Below, in pieces: positions 8,777-17,784 of a DNA stretch of 64,000 nt. The stretch lies in NCBI GenBank assembly GCA_002295635.1, contig DBHK01000023.1:62001-126000 (forward strand), written 5' to 3'. The position numbers were made by a program, and so were the translations under genes. The notes under the pieces were generated by a model, which saw only the letters and a program-made list of their open reading frames with translations, ran no database searches and was not told the DNA's origin. The DNA is from UBA830 sp002295635. GTDB lineage: Bacteria > Pseudomonadota > Alphaproteobacteria > MPNO01 > UBA830. The stretch's first letter is position 1. The number at the start of each line of letters is the position of its first letter.

Positions 8777-9556
8777 ATGAGCAATACAATTCTGTGTGTC
8801 CGCGACGGGGCCGTCGCAACTGTAACCATCAATCGCCCGGAGCGCCGTAATGCGATGGACCGAGGCTCATGGTCCCAGCTCGGTGAAATTTTCGGCGAAT
8901 TATCCGAAGATACAAGTCTGCGTTGCATTGTTGTTACCGGCGCAGGGGGTAAAGCCTTCGGATCTGGGAATGATATCTCCGAATTCGATACACTCCGAAA
9001 GGATTCCAGAAAGGTACGCGAATATAACGATATAACCATTGCCACCATACATGCGATTGAGCAATGCCTGCATCCAACAGTGGCGCGGATCGAGGGTTTC
9101 TGCCTGGGCGGAGGTTTGGAGATCGCTTTAGCCTGCGACGTACGGGTGGCAGCACCCGGCTCGACCTTTGGCTTACCGGTCAAGAATATGGGGATTTTCC
9201 TAGACCCAGCGCTTGCGGACACTTTGGTCAATGCAATCGGGCGGACTGCAGCCCTCGAGTTAGTCCTTGAAGGTCGATTCCTTAATACAGAAGAAGCGCT
9301 GAAACGCGGAATTATTACCCGGATTGCGCCAGACGGGGGGCTCGACGAAGAAGTAGCTGCAACTGTAGAGCGTATTTGCGTTGGCGCACCGCTGGCTCAC
9401 CGGTTTAATAAAGATGCTATCCGAAAAGTTCGCATAGAAGGTGATGATTCTGAGGCCCAATACGTCCGGGCGGCCTCCTACGGTGATACAGAGGATTACC
9501 GCAATGCATGGACCTCCTTCATTGCGAAAAAAAAGGCTCGCTTCCAAGGGCGATAA
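8777..9556 (+). CDS. Enoyl-CoA hydratase/isomerase family (crotonase-fold) protein
   Basis: A 259-residue crotonase-superfamily protein, expected to act on an acyl-CoA thioester. The oxyanion-hole segments are present: AFGSGNDI around residues 60-67 and GFCLGGGLEIALACDVRVA around 107-125. The first catalytic glutamate position (E115 in GGGLE) is kept. The second, in the FGxPE segment of true hydratases, is V135 (FGLPVKNMG), and the usual GGTQ that follows is absent, so simple hydratase chemistry is doubtful. The ATG at 8777 has GAAGG upstream and gives the family start MSNTILCVRDG; the frame is open for 13 more codons. Confidence 0.82.
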   Translation: MSNTILCVRDGAVATVTINRPERRNAMDRGSWSQLGEIFGELSEDTSLRCIVVTGAGGKAFGSGNDISEFDTLRKDSRKVREYNDITIATIHAIEQCLHPTVARIEGFCLGGGLEIALACDVRVAAPGSTFGLPVKNMGIFLDPALADTLVNAIGRTAALELVLEGRFLNTEEALKRGIITRIAPDGGLDEEVAATVERICVGAPLAHRFNKDAIRKVRIEGDDSEAQYVRAASYGDTEDYRNAWTSFIAKKKARFQGR

Positions 9557-9695
9557 TCACTGACCACCTCCGAAACGGTTATCTCATTTTGACTGCCTCA
9601 GCTGGCCTCCAGTCGCGGGGGTGATGAAGGATATGAATTACTCAGCAAGGCCTCACCGAATAAAGTCCCGTTTTTCGATTCCAGCCGAGATCGAA

Positions 9696-10763
9696 CTAGG
9701 CACTCTGGCCATCGTTAAAGCCCTCGCGGATCTGGGCGATCGTCTCTGGATCAAAATAATCATCAATACGGCGATGCACAGAAGCAATATATTCCGGGTC
9801 GTGGTGAGAGCCGGACCATGCCGCGCCTGCGCGAGACTCTACCCGCAACTTTGCACACCAGGTCGTAGTCCGTAACCAAGTGATTCTTCTAAAGGGTCCA
9901 CACCACGGTCGGATACGGTCGCCTAGTTCTCTCGTTAGCTCAGAAAAATACGCCTCGTAGAAGAGGTTAACATCTTTGTCACTAATTACTGTGGCCACAT
10001 CCGAATCCCACATCGTGGAGGTATAGACGGTCGCGTGCGCTAGATCGATCGCCGGTGCGCCATACAGCATCTTCTCAAGATCGACGAATACAGCGGTCCC
10101 ATCCGACTGAATCATAAAATTGCCGGGATGGGTATCTGTACCGACCAGTGTGATCGGTAAATCGCAGCAATCGGCATTTGCAGCAAAATCATGGGCGCGC
10201 CCCAGTTCTTCATCGATTTGGCGCCGAGAAGCGGGGGTTATGTCAGCGTCATCCATATACCGGGACTGGGCCTCAATCACTCTGAGGGTGGCCGCTATTG
10301 GGTCTGCGTGGAACGGTAATGGCTGCTGATCAACCTTTTCGGGTACCGGTAATGAGTGAATTGACGCGAGAGCTTCCGCGATAGAAACAAGTTCTTCCGG
10401 AAGCCGCGGGACACAGCCTTCAATCTCCGAAATTATCAGAGCACCCCACGGTATCCCAACCTGTGGTGGTATAATGGCATGTAACACTGGTACATGGCCG
10501 CAAGGGTAAGCACGGGAGAAACAGGCTGCCTGATATTTCAGATTCGCGGCTGGGGAGAGCCCAAAGGCACCGGATCTCGGGATACGCAAAATTTTCTTGG
10601 TACCACGGATAGCTACATGAGCATGGACCAGACCTTTTACCCGCATCGGCGCTAAATCGTCCGGAACAAGTTCCCTAAAAGAAAATAGGTCGCCCTTCAG
10701 TGCACGAAATAACGCTAGCAAATCCGCGCCCCCAGCATCCCAAGTTTCAATATTTTTTTTCAC
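9696..10763 (-). CDS. APH/choline kinase-like phosphotransferase family protein
   Basis: A 355-residue protein with the aminoglycoside-phosphotransferase fold. The lobe around residues 48-115 holds the nucleotide-binding strands. The catalytic loop reads GTDTHPGNFMI (D210, N215) and the metal-binding aspartate is D228 in VFVDLEK. Relatives act on many small hydroxylated molecules and the real substrate cannot be told. Translation probably starts at GTG (10763). It is divergent from the exporter gene at 10863, with about 100 bases between them. Confidence 0.72.
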   Translation of the reverse strand: MKKNIETWDAGGADLLALFRALKGDLFSFRELVPDDLAPMRVKGLVHAHVAIRGTKKILRIPRSGAFGLSPAANLKYQAACFSRAYPCGHVPVLHAIIPPQVGIPWGALIISEIEGCVPRLPEELVSIAEALASIHSLPVPEKVDQQPLPFHADPIAATLRVIEAQSRYMDDADITPASRRQIDEELGRAHDFAANADCCDLPITLVGTDTHPGNFMIQSDGTAVFVDLEKMLYGAPAIDLAHATVYTSTMWDSDVATVISDKDVNLFYEAYFSELTRELGDRIRPWCGPFRRITWLRTTTWCAKLRVESRAGAAWSGSHHDPEYIASVHRRIDDYFDPETIAQIREGFNDGQSA

Positions 10764-10862
10764 GCGATAAAAGGTTCTTCTCAGCTGCCTATGGTGTCAA
10801 GAAGCATGTGTTGTGCCGATACTAGACGCGCATTAGCTTACCATAGATTATGGGGGATTTTC

Positions 10863-11816
10863 TTGGCTAAAGATGAGTGCTCAAAGACAAAATGGACGAT
10901 TCCCTATTGGGTTGCGGTTCTCTTTTTAGTCATCGGGGCGTTTTCCTGGGCGGGAAGTTCGATCGCAGGGCGCATGGCATCAGGAAACGTGCCACCATTT
11001 TCCCTTTCATTTATTCGTTGGTTTTTCGTCGTCCTTTGTTTTCTCGCGATCGGTGGGAGAGAGACTTGGGAACAGCGCCGTCTCGTCCTAAAGCACTGGA
11101 AACTCTTGGTCGCGTTTGGATTCTTCGGAATTGTGGGTTTTACTGTCCCATATTATGTAGGCCTGCAGTTTACAGTCGCTATCAACGCCTCGCTTATGAA
11201 TACCTCTGGTGCGCTATGGATCGTTGGTATTGCCTTCCTGATGACGGGAGAGACAATCACGCGAAAACAATCACTTGGTGTATTGCTAGGGTTCTTCGGT
11301 ACACTCGTGATCGTGTCGCGCGCCGATCTAGCCGTATTGTCACAATTTTCATTTAATGTCGGTGACATCATGGTGTTAGTCGGATTTTTTTCTTGGGCGG
11401 TTTACACTGTGATGTTGAGGTGGAAACCGGCCGAAATGGGCGAACTTGCCTTCCTTACCTCTATGGCGATTTTTGCCGTTATTCTTATGGCTCCGCTATA
11501 CGCGATCGATCTCATTCAGGGTAAAACATTTGAAACGAACTTTGATAATATCGCCATAATCATTTATGCGGTCATCTTTCCATCTTTCATTTCATACCTT
11601 TTATGGAATAGGGCGGTCCCAGTGGTCGGGGCCAGTGTCGCCAGTATTGCACAATATCTTATCCCTATGATTGGTGTCTTTCTGTCGGTCATATTGCTTG
11701 GTGAAGCAGTTGAGACCTATCACATCGCGGGTATCGGGGTTATTTTCACTGGTGTCTGGTTAGTATCATCTGGGCGTCGAAGGTTAGATGCCAATAAATC
11801 TGGCATGGATACGTAG
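10863..11816 (+). CDS. EamA/DMT family transporter
   Basis: Drug/metabolite transporter superfamily permease with ten predicted membrane helices in two EamA repeats (about residues 10-150 and 160-305). Such proteins usually export metabolites or amino acids. The frame opens at an ATG at 10791, but the TTG at 10863 has GGGGGA five bases upstream, gives a normal short N-terminus (MAKDECSKTKW) and leaves room for a divergent promoter, so it is preferred. Substrate unknown. Confidence 0.78.
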   Translation: MAKDECSKTKWTIPYWVAVLFLVIGAFSWAGSSIAGRMASGNVPPFSLSFIRWFFVVLCFLAIGGRETWEQRRLVLKHWKLLVAFGFFGIVGFTVPYYVGLQFTVAINASLMNTSGALWIVGIAFLMTGETITRKQSLGVLLGFFGTLVIVSRADLAVLSQFSFNVGDIMVLVGFFSWAVYTVMLRWKPAEMGELAFLTSMAIFAVILMAPLYAIDLIQGKTFETNFDNIAIIIYAVIFPSFISYLLWNRAVPVVGASVASIAQYLIPMIGVFLSVILLGEAVETYHIAGIGVIFTGVWLVSSGRRRLDANKSGMDT

Positions 11817-11851
11817 AAACATCGTGAGAAGTAGACACTGGAAAATAGGAA

Positions 11852-13069
11852 ATGGCGAATAACGACTGTATCTTGATCGCTGGGGCAGGGCCTGTTGGTA
11901 TGACCGCGGGGTTAGCCTTGTCGAAGGCTGGAATTCCGGTAAAAATGTTTGATATTCTCGCAGAAATTCCTGCCGACCACCGGGCGTCAACGTTACACCC
12001 GTCGACGCTGATGTTGCTTGAAAAGCTTGAAATGACATCAGTACTCGTTGACCGTGGAATTGAATCCCCCCTTTTCCAATGGCGTGATCGAGCGAGCGAC
12101 CGCATTGTCGCTGAATTTGATTATCGCGATATCTCAGATGTGCTGACCTACCCCTATGCCTTACAGCTGGAACAGCACAAGACGATAGAAATCGGGCTCG
12201 ACATTGCACTGGCTATCGATGGGTTCGAGCTTCACCGTGAGCGAGAGCTCTCCAGACTATCTCAGGACGATAACGGGGTTGAGGTTAGTGTCAAAGCACC
12301 AGATGGGTCTTTCGAAGTCCATCGTGGGAAATTTTTGATCGGAGCCGATGGCGGTAAATCCGTAGTGCGTAAATTACTCGATATTGATTTTCCGGGCTTT
12401 ACCTGGGAGGAGCGGTTCATCATTGTATCGACCTATTATGATTTCGAAGAGGCCGCTGGCTATCGGTATCGTAATTACGTAGCGCATCCGGAACAATGGT
12501 GTGCAATGATCAAGGTACCGGGCGAGGCCGACGAAGGTGTGTGGCGAGCGCTATTCCCAGCATTCGGGGACATGCCCGATGAACATGTGCTAAGTGATGA
12601 ATGGATTCAGGCTCGGTTTGCCGAGTGTTATCCGTACGATCCACCGTACGACCTCCTGCACCGAAATCTCTATAGCGTACATCAACGAGTGGCTGAGAGC
12701 TTCGCGAAGGGCCGGGTAGCGCTTGCAGGTGATGCCGCCCATGTAAATAATCCCTTAGGGGGCATGGGGATGAATAGTGGAATACATGACGCGCTGAATC
12801 TGGCCGAAAAGTTGGAAGCGGCATGGCATGGTGGTAATCACGAGTTGTTGCTAAGCCGCTATGACCGCCAAAGACGACCAATGGCCGAAAAATATGTTCA
12901 GGCTCAATCCATCGCTAACAAGCGATTGCTCGAGGAAAATGACCCAGAGGCACGGGAATATCGCCTAAAAGAGCTAGAGTTTACAGCGACCGACGGGGCC
13001 GCTAAACGGGATTACCTATTGCGAGCATCACTTATGCAAATGTTAGAGGAAGCAAATGCTATCGAATAA
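11852..13069 (+). CDS. FAD-dependent aromatic hydroxylase (PheA/TfdB/MhpA type)
   Basis: A 405-residue class A flavoprotein monooxygenase, expected to hydroxylate an aromatic ring with NAD(P)H and O2. It shows GAGPVG at 11-16 for FAD, the second FAD motif GADGGKSVVRK near residue 166, and GRVALAGDAAHVNNPLGGMG near residues 287-306. The FAD-binding fold and the GD motif place it with phenol and 3-(3-hydroxyphenyl)propionate hydroxylases. It is 35 bases after the EamA gene on the same strand, so the two may be co-transcribed. The substrate cannot be inferred. Confidence 0.85.
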   Translation: MANNDCILIAGAGPVGMTAGLALSKAGIPVKMFDILAEIPADHRASTLHPSTLMLLEKLEMTSVLVDRGIESPLFQWRDRASDRIVAEFDYRDISDVLTYPYALQLEQHKTIEIGLDIALAIDGFELHRERELSRLSQDDNGVEVSVKAPDGSFEVHRGKFLIGADGGKSVVRKLLDIDFPGFTWEERFIIVSTYYDFEEAAGYRYRNYVAHPEQWCAMIKVPGEADEGVWRALFPAFGDMPDEHVLSDEWIQARFAECYPYDPPYDLLHRNLYSVHQRVAESFAKGRVALAGDAAHVNNPLGGMGMNSGIHDALNLAEKLEAAWHGGNHELLLSRYDRQRRPMAEKYVQAQSIANKRLLEENDPEAREYRLKELEFTATDGAAKRDYLLRASLMQMLEEANAIE

Positions 13070-13307
13070 CGATTTGCACCCTTATACTCCTGACTTTGAA
13101 GACTACGATGAGCATGTTTTGGTGCACTATTCCAAGGCAATCGCCATGTTTAGGACTGGGGCAACTCATCCTCTACCCAATCTAGTTCGAGCGTCTCGCG
13201 TATTTCGCTCTCATACCCGCCGACATATATTAAGAAACACCATCGCTGTTATCTCTCCCCACCAGCCGCTGTACGAAAATAAATTTTCAATCGCGGACTT
13301 CCAGTGA
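13056..13307 (+). CDS. Small hypothetical protein (doubtful)
   Basis: An 83-codon frame starting at an ATG inside the end of the FAD hydroxylase gene (14-base overlap). The first half (LHPYTPDFEDYDEHVLVHYSK) looks coding; the second half is basic and less natural. No domain was recognised and no clear ribosome-binding site is visible. It may be a real small protein, a truncated gene, or chance. From 13308 to the aminotransferase gene at 13455 nothing else was seen apart from the latter's ribosome-binding site. Confidence 0.25.
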   Translation: MLSNNDLHPYTPDFEDYDEHVLVHYSKAIAMFRTGATHPLPNLVRASRVFRSHTRRHILRNTIAVISPHQPLYENKFSIADFQ

Positions 13308-13454
13308 TTAGGCTCTAATAACGCGGCGAGCCGTTCAGATACTCTTGATACCCCAGCACTACATCGTTTTAACGAGCAAGGGCTAAGGAGTCATTCCTAC
13401 CTTGCAGTTCCCCATACCCATTGATAGCCTCAGGCCCATATAGAAGGAATAGAT

Positions 13455-14786
13455 ATGCCCGACGGCACACCGGCACGACATACAAATAATCTTGAGCATT
13501 TCTGGATGCCGTTTACAGCAAATCGCCAGTTCAAAGCGGCGCCAAGGCTCATGGTTGCCGCCAAAGACATGCATTACACTGACGACCAAGGCCGCCAGAT
13601 TCTGGATGCAGCGGCGGGTATGTGGTGCGTCAACGCAGGCCATGGCAGGGATAAGATCACCGAGGCCATCCGCACCCAAGCGGGTATCATGGATTATGCT
13701 CCCGCTTTCCAGTGGGGACACTCGGGTGCGTTCGATCTTTCATCGAGGCTTGCCAATCTGTTCCCTGGTGATCTGGACTACGTTTTTTATGCTAATTCGG
13801 GCTCGGAAGCGGTCGATACCGCACTGAAATTGGCGCTGGCTTATCATCAGCTTCGCGGTGATGCGCGGCGCACACGGCTGATCGGCCGCGAACGCGGTTA
13901 TCACGGTGTGGGTATTGGCGGCACCTCAGTCGGAGGCATCTCAAACAATCGAAAGCACTTTGGCAATCTTATGGCGGGCACTGATCACCTCCCCCATACC
14001 CATAACCTGGCGGAAATGGCGTTTACGCGGGGACAGCCAGAGTGGGGTACACATCTGGCGAGCGACCTAGAGCGCATCATCGCGCTGCACGACGCATCGA
14101 CCATTGCCGCAGTCATCATTGAGCCCGTCGCGGGATCCACCGGCGTACTTGTCCCTCCGAAGGGCTACCTGGAGAAAATTCGGTCGATCTGCAATGACCA
14201 CGGTATCCTGCTGATATTCGACGAGGTCATCACCGGGTTTGGACGACTCGGCGATCCGTTCGCCGCCGACTATTTCGGCATCGTGCCCGACCTGATGACC
14301 ATGGCAAAGGGTCTAACGAATGGAGCCGTGCCGATGTCCGCCATCGCTGCGCGGGGCAACGTCTACAACACGTTCATGCAGGGCCCACCCCACATGATAG
14401 AGCTCTTTCACGGCTATACCTACTCGGCACACCCGCTGGCCTGCGCGGCCGCGCTAGCGACGCTGGACGTGTTCGCTGAAGAAGATTTGTTCAATCGCAG
14501 CAGAGCATTGGCTTCGATATGGGAAAACTCCATTCACAGCATAAAGGGACAGCGCAACGTCATCGATATCCGTAACCTCGGTATGATGGGTGCGATTGAA
14601 CTGGCGCCGCGTGACGACGCGCCGGCGACGCGCGCCTATGACGTGTATCTTAAATGCTACGAGAAGGGGCTTCTGGTACGCCAGACCGGCGACATCATCG
14701 CGATGTCTCCGCCGCTAATCGCATCCGAAGCTCAGGTCGGCGAAATCATATCGATCCTTGGCGAAGCGATTTCCGAGACGGAGTAA
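13455..14786 (+). CDS. Omega-amino acid:pyruvate aminotransferase (class III)
   Basis: A PLP-dependent class III aminotransferase of 443 residues, very similar in layout to beta-alanine:pyruvate aminotransferase. It has an N-terminal FWMPFTANRQFK (16-27), NSGSEAVDTALKLA (114-127), GYHGVGIGGTSVGG (148-161), D256 in IFDEVITGFGR, and the PLP lysine K285 in MAKGLTNGAVPM. It would move an amino group from an omega-amino acid or amine to pyruvate. AAGGA lies seven bases before the ATG. The DNA looks more GC-rich than the flanking genes. It converges on the TRAP operon with an 11-base gap, so its amine substrate need not be that transporter's cargo. Confidence 0.9.
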   Translation: MPDGTPARHTNNLEHFWMPFTANRQFKAAPRLMVAAKDMHYTDDQGRQILDAAAGMWCVNAGHGRDKITEAIRTQAGIMDYAPAFQWGHSGAFDLSSRLANLFPGDLDYVFYANSGSEAVDTALKLALAYHQLRGDARRTRLIGRERGYHGVGIGGTSVGGISNNRKHFGNLMAGTDHLPHTHNLAEMAFTRGQPEWGTHLASDLERIIALHDASTIAAVIIEPVAGSTGVLVPPKGYLEKIRSICNDHGILLIFDEVITGFGRLGDPFAADYFGIVPDLMTMAKGLTNGAVPMSAIAARGNVYNTFMQGPPHMIELFHGYTYSAHPLACAAALATLDVFAEEDLFNRSRALASIWENSIHSIKGQRNVIDIRNLGMMGAIELAPRDDAPATRAYDVYLKCYEKGLLVRQTGDIIAMSPPLIASEAQVGEIISILGEAISETE

Positions 14787-14797
14787 CCTCCCGGGGT

Positions 14798-16123
14798 TTA
14801 GAATCCTCCGAACAGCATACTCGGCAACCAGGTGGCAGTCGCGGGATATAGCGCGACCATGGCCAACGTCAGAAGCTGTGCGATAACGAATGGGCCCACT
14901 CCCTTGTACATGTCGATATATGTTATCTCCTTCGGAGCAATGGACCGAAGGTAAAAGATTGATGGTGCCATTGGTGGGGTAAGGTAAGAGGTTTGTAGAA
15001 TGATACAGACCATCACGCCAAACCACAGAGGATCGATCTCTGCCGCGCGGATTATCGGATCAGCAATTGGCAGCACGATGATCAAGACCGATATCCAATC
15101 CAGTACAAAGCCCAAAATGAAAACCACTATAAGGAAGATCACCACGATTCCAGCTGGGCTAAAACCGGAGCCTTCAACAACCTGAGAGACCAGATCATCT
15201 CCTCCGTGTACGATGAAAATACTAGCGAATAGAATGCCGCCTAGCACAATCAGCATCACCATCGATGTGATCTTGATGGTCTGGGTTACGGCTTCTTTTA
15301 GAATGATGAAGGAAAACTGGCGGTAAGCGATGGCGAGAATAACAGACCCAAACGCGCCCACCGCCGCCGCTTCAGTGGGCGCAGCGATACCGGCGAAGAT
15401 ACTGCCTAGCACGGCAAGGATCAGGAGTGATGCCGGCAGCAACGCTGTCAGCATCAGCCAAAGTTTCGCCGAGAGCGAGACGCGGTCGTCCAAATCATTC
15501 TGACCGGGACCGGCCTCCGGCTGCAACAGGCATCGTACAATGATGTAAAGTATGAATAGTCCAACCAGCACACCTGCGGGAATCAGAATTCCGGCAAACA
15601 AATCTCCAACGGACATTTCTGTTATTGACGCATATACGATAATGACGACCGATGGCGGTATGGTTGTGCCGAGTGACCCCCCTGCACAGACGGTACCGGC
15701 GGCTAAATCCTTTTTGTATCCCGCACCCATCATTGCCGGGACCGCCATCAGTCCCACCACGATCTCTACAGCACCGACGACGCCGGACGATGCAGCAAAT
15801 ATTCCACACATGATAATGGTTGTAATCGCCAACCCGCCTCGTAATGCACCGAACCAGATCTTAATTGCGTCAAACAGTCGGGCCGCAATACCGGCCCTTT
15901 CCAGCATTGCCCCCATGAACACGAATAGGGGTATGGCAGCGAGTACGAAATTGGATGTTACGTCAAACAGACGGCTATGAAACTGAGTAGGCAGGACCAT
16001 ACCGAATTCAAGGACGCCAAATAGAAAAGCCGTCGCTATTAGGCTGAATGCCACCGGAATACCGGCGAACACTAAAATAAATAGCATTGGAAACATAAAG
16101 ACTGCGAGCGACAGGTCAGCCAT
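14798..16123 (-). CDS. dctM: TRAP transporter large permease subunit (DctM)
   Basis: The 12-helix membrane subunit of a tripartite ATP-independent periplasmic transporter, which drives uptake with a sodium or proton gradient. The 441 residues are almost entirely hydrophobic. Recognisable segments include PLFVFMGAMLERAGIA, SSGVVGAVEIVVG and LGTTIPPSVVIIVYASIT, all typical of DctM. The start is taken as ATG at 16123 with GGAAA seven bases upstream; a GTG two codons earlier is possible. It overlaps the end of dctQ, so the pair is translationally coupled. Confidence 0.93.
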   Translation of the reverse strand: MADLSLAVFMFPMLFILVFAGIPVAFSLIATAFLFGVLEFGMVLPTQFHSRLFDVTSNFVLAAIPLFVFMGAMLERAGIAARLFDAIKIWFGALRGGLAITTIIMCGIFAASSGVVGAVEIVVGLMAVPAMMGAGYKKDLAAGTVCAGGSLGTTIPPSVVIIVYASITEMSVGDLFAGILIPAGVLVGLFILYIIVRCLLQPEAGPGQNDLDDRVSLSAKLWLMLTALLPASLLILAVLGSIFAGIAAPTEAAAVGAFGSVILAIAYRQFSFIILKEAVTQTIKITSMVMLIVLGGILFASIFIVHGGDDLVSQVVEGSGFSPAGIVVIFLIVVFILGFVLDWISVLIIVLPIADPIIRAAEIDPLWFGVMVCIILQTSYLTPPMAPSIFYLRSIAPKEITYIDMYKGVGPFVIAQLLTLAMVALYPATATWLPSMLFGGF

Positions 16124-16667
16124 GATCACTTTCCGTTAGGCTGTCACCTGACTTGTCCAGTGGCGATTTAATAAAACCTAGCGCACTGCGGACATGGCGA
16201 ATACACTCGGCCACAGCTTGCAACAAAAGCGCGGCAAATCCGACAAGTAATCCCGCAAACAAAGGCCACAACAGCGGTTTCCATGGGCTCGCAGGGTCTA
16301 ATTCGTTTGTTAGATATGCTTCAAGCCATTCGTCGTAGGCGCCAATGATGAAAAAAATAAGCGCGGGAATGAATAGCCCGATATAAACGACAACGTTAAT
16401 CCAGTCTTGCCAATCGCGGGGAAGACGGGTCGACAAAAAGTCGATTCGGATGTGTGCATTGTTGCGAAGCGTGTAACCGGCTGCAAACAGAAATCCTATG
16501 CCATTTGCCATGTAGGCGATGTCGTATGCCCAGAGTGTGGGCGCGGAGAAAACTCTTCGCGACACGACTTCATACATCATATCGCCTATCAGTATTAACA
16601 ATAAGATACCAGCGATCACGGCCAAGGCCATAGACAACCGATCAATTACTTTAAGAAAGAACTGCAT
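16116..16667 (-). CDS. dctQ: TRAP transporter small permease subunit (DctQ)
   Basis: The four-helix small membrane subunit that pairs with DctM. The 183-residue protein has helices at about 13-35, 50-70, 90-112 and 135-160, and the RIDFLSTRLP motif after helix two. The ATG at 16667 is used rather than a GTG at 16694, because that GTG lies inside the intercistronic hairpin at 16679-16705. It overlaps dctM at its 3' end. Confidence 0.9.
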   Translation of the reverse strand: MQFFLKVIDRLSMALAVIAGILLLILIGDMMYEVVSRRVFSAPTLWAYDIAYMANGIGFLFAAGYTLRNNAHIRIDFLSTRLPRDWQDWINVVVYIGLFIPALIFFIIGAYDEWLEAYLTNELDPASPWKPLLWPLFAGLLVGFAALLLQAVAECIRHVRSALGFIKSPLDKSGDSLTESDHG

Positions 16668-16678
16668 AATAACAGGGC

Positions 16679-16705
16679 GAGGGCCGGATAACACTCCCGG
16701 CCCTC
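16679..16705 (-). terminator. Intercistronic stem-loop between dctP and dctQ
   Basis: A perfect 9-base inverted repeat (GAGGGCCGG / CCGGCCCTC) with a 9-base loop, 14 bases after the dctP stop and 11 bases before the dctQ ATG. No run of T follows on the minus strand. It may be an RNA-stabilising or partial attenuation hairpin rather than a true terminator. Such an element would let the binding protein be made in excess of the membrane subunits. Confidence 0.75.
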
Positions 16706-16719
16706 GACATATTTAGGCA

Positions 16720-17784
16720 TCAATTATGGCGATAGGTGCCATATTTCTTCCAGCGGTCGTAAAAGCCCCAGTATGATTCGGAAACACGGGCCATCCAGTC
16801 ATTACCCTTTGCCGATTGAGCATTTGCTTGTTCTTCTGACCATTCTCGGCCAAGGTCCCGAATTTTCGCCTGAGCCTCGGGGGTAAGGTAAACCCATTCA
16901 TTTTTGCCCTTGCTCATCTTTTCCATAGCGCCAATATCATCCAACCCAACCTGCATTGCAGTGCGGAACCCAGCGTAAAGCCCCGCCGCCCGGATTTGCT
17001 CCTGTAACCGCTTCGGAAGGGTCTTCCATGTTGCCTCGCTGAATACTGCTTCATTCATGTGCGAAGGGGAATGGATACCCGGCAGAATTATGTACTTCGC
17101 AATCTTGTGAAATCCGAGTTTGATGTTGGTAGAGGGAGTTACAAACTCCGTGCCATCAATCACACGACGTTCCAGCGCAGTGTAAATATCGGCTGGCGGC
17201 AACACCGTGGGCGATGCCCCCACGCGTTTGAGAATGTCCGCCCACGCGGCCGCAGTCCGAATTTTCATACCTTTAAGGTCAGCAATGGTTTGAATTTTCC
17301 TATGAGAATGAAGAAAAATTTCTGTTGACCCAAAACCAGTAGCTATAGGAACCAGCTTTTGAGTTTTACTCCTCATTTCCGTTAGCAAATCAGTGCCGTC
17401 TCCCGAAATCAGCCAGTGCATAAATTCTTCCATCGGCATGCCGCCAACCATTCCGGCGAAGATGCCATTTGCCGGATCAGCGTTAACAGCAAAACCGGGA
17501 TAGCAATAGCAGATATCCGCTGTACCCTTCTGAACTGCTGCCCATCCGTCGAACGGTCCCGCAAGCACGCCAACGCTGTAGCCTTTGATTTTTACTTGCC
17601 CGTTAGTCATCAAATCGACAGCATTAATGAAACGACCCATATAATTGTTCCAGAACCCACCCTTTGCAGGAACAAACGACGTGAGCTTGAAATTATATTT
17701 CTGTGCTTGGAGCGGCGTTGTTGCAAAAACTCCCAGCATTGCCGTCACTGTCGCGGCCCTACAAATTGTTCTAAAGTTTATCAT
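16720..17784 (-). CDS. dctP: TRAP transporter substrate-binding protein (DctP)
   Basis: Periplasmic binding protein of 354 residues with a Sec signal peptide cleaved after A27 (TTPLQA|QK). The DctP family signature is present as LKGMKIRTAAAWADILKRVG, followed by LPPADIYTALERRVIDGTEFVTP near residues 195-220. These are the arginine and the selectivity helix used to bind carboxylates. The sequence style recalls the mannitol/chloroaromatic-type binding proteins. It is first in a dctP-dctQ-dctM operon and divergent from the dioxygenase/decarboxylase genes. The ligand is probably an organic acid handled by those genes; that is inference. Confidence 0.92.
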   Translation of the reverse strand: MINFRTICRAATVTAMLGVFATTPLQAQKYNFKLTSFVPAKGGFWNNYMGRFINAVDLMTNGQVKIKGYSVGVLAGPFDGWAAVQKGTADICYCYPGFAVNADPANGIFAGMVGGMPMEEFMHWLISGDGTDLLTEMRSKTQKLVPIATGFGSTEIFLHSHRKIQTIADLKGMKIRTAAAWADILKRVGASPTVLPPADIYTALERRVIDGTEFVTPSTNIKLGFHKIAKYIILPGIHSPSHMNEAVFSEATWKTLPKRLQEQIRAAGLYAGFRTAMQVGLDDIGAMEKMSKGKNEWVYLTPEAQAKIRDLGREWSEEQANAQSAKGNDWMARVSESYWGFYDRWKKYGTYRHN

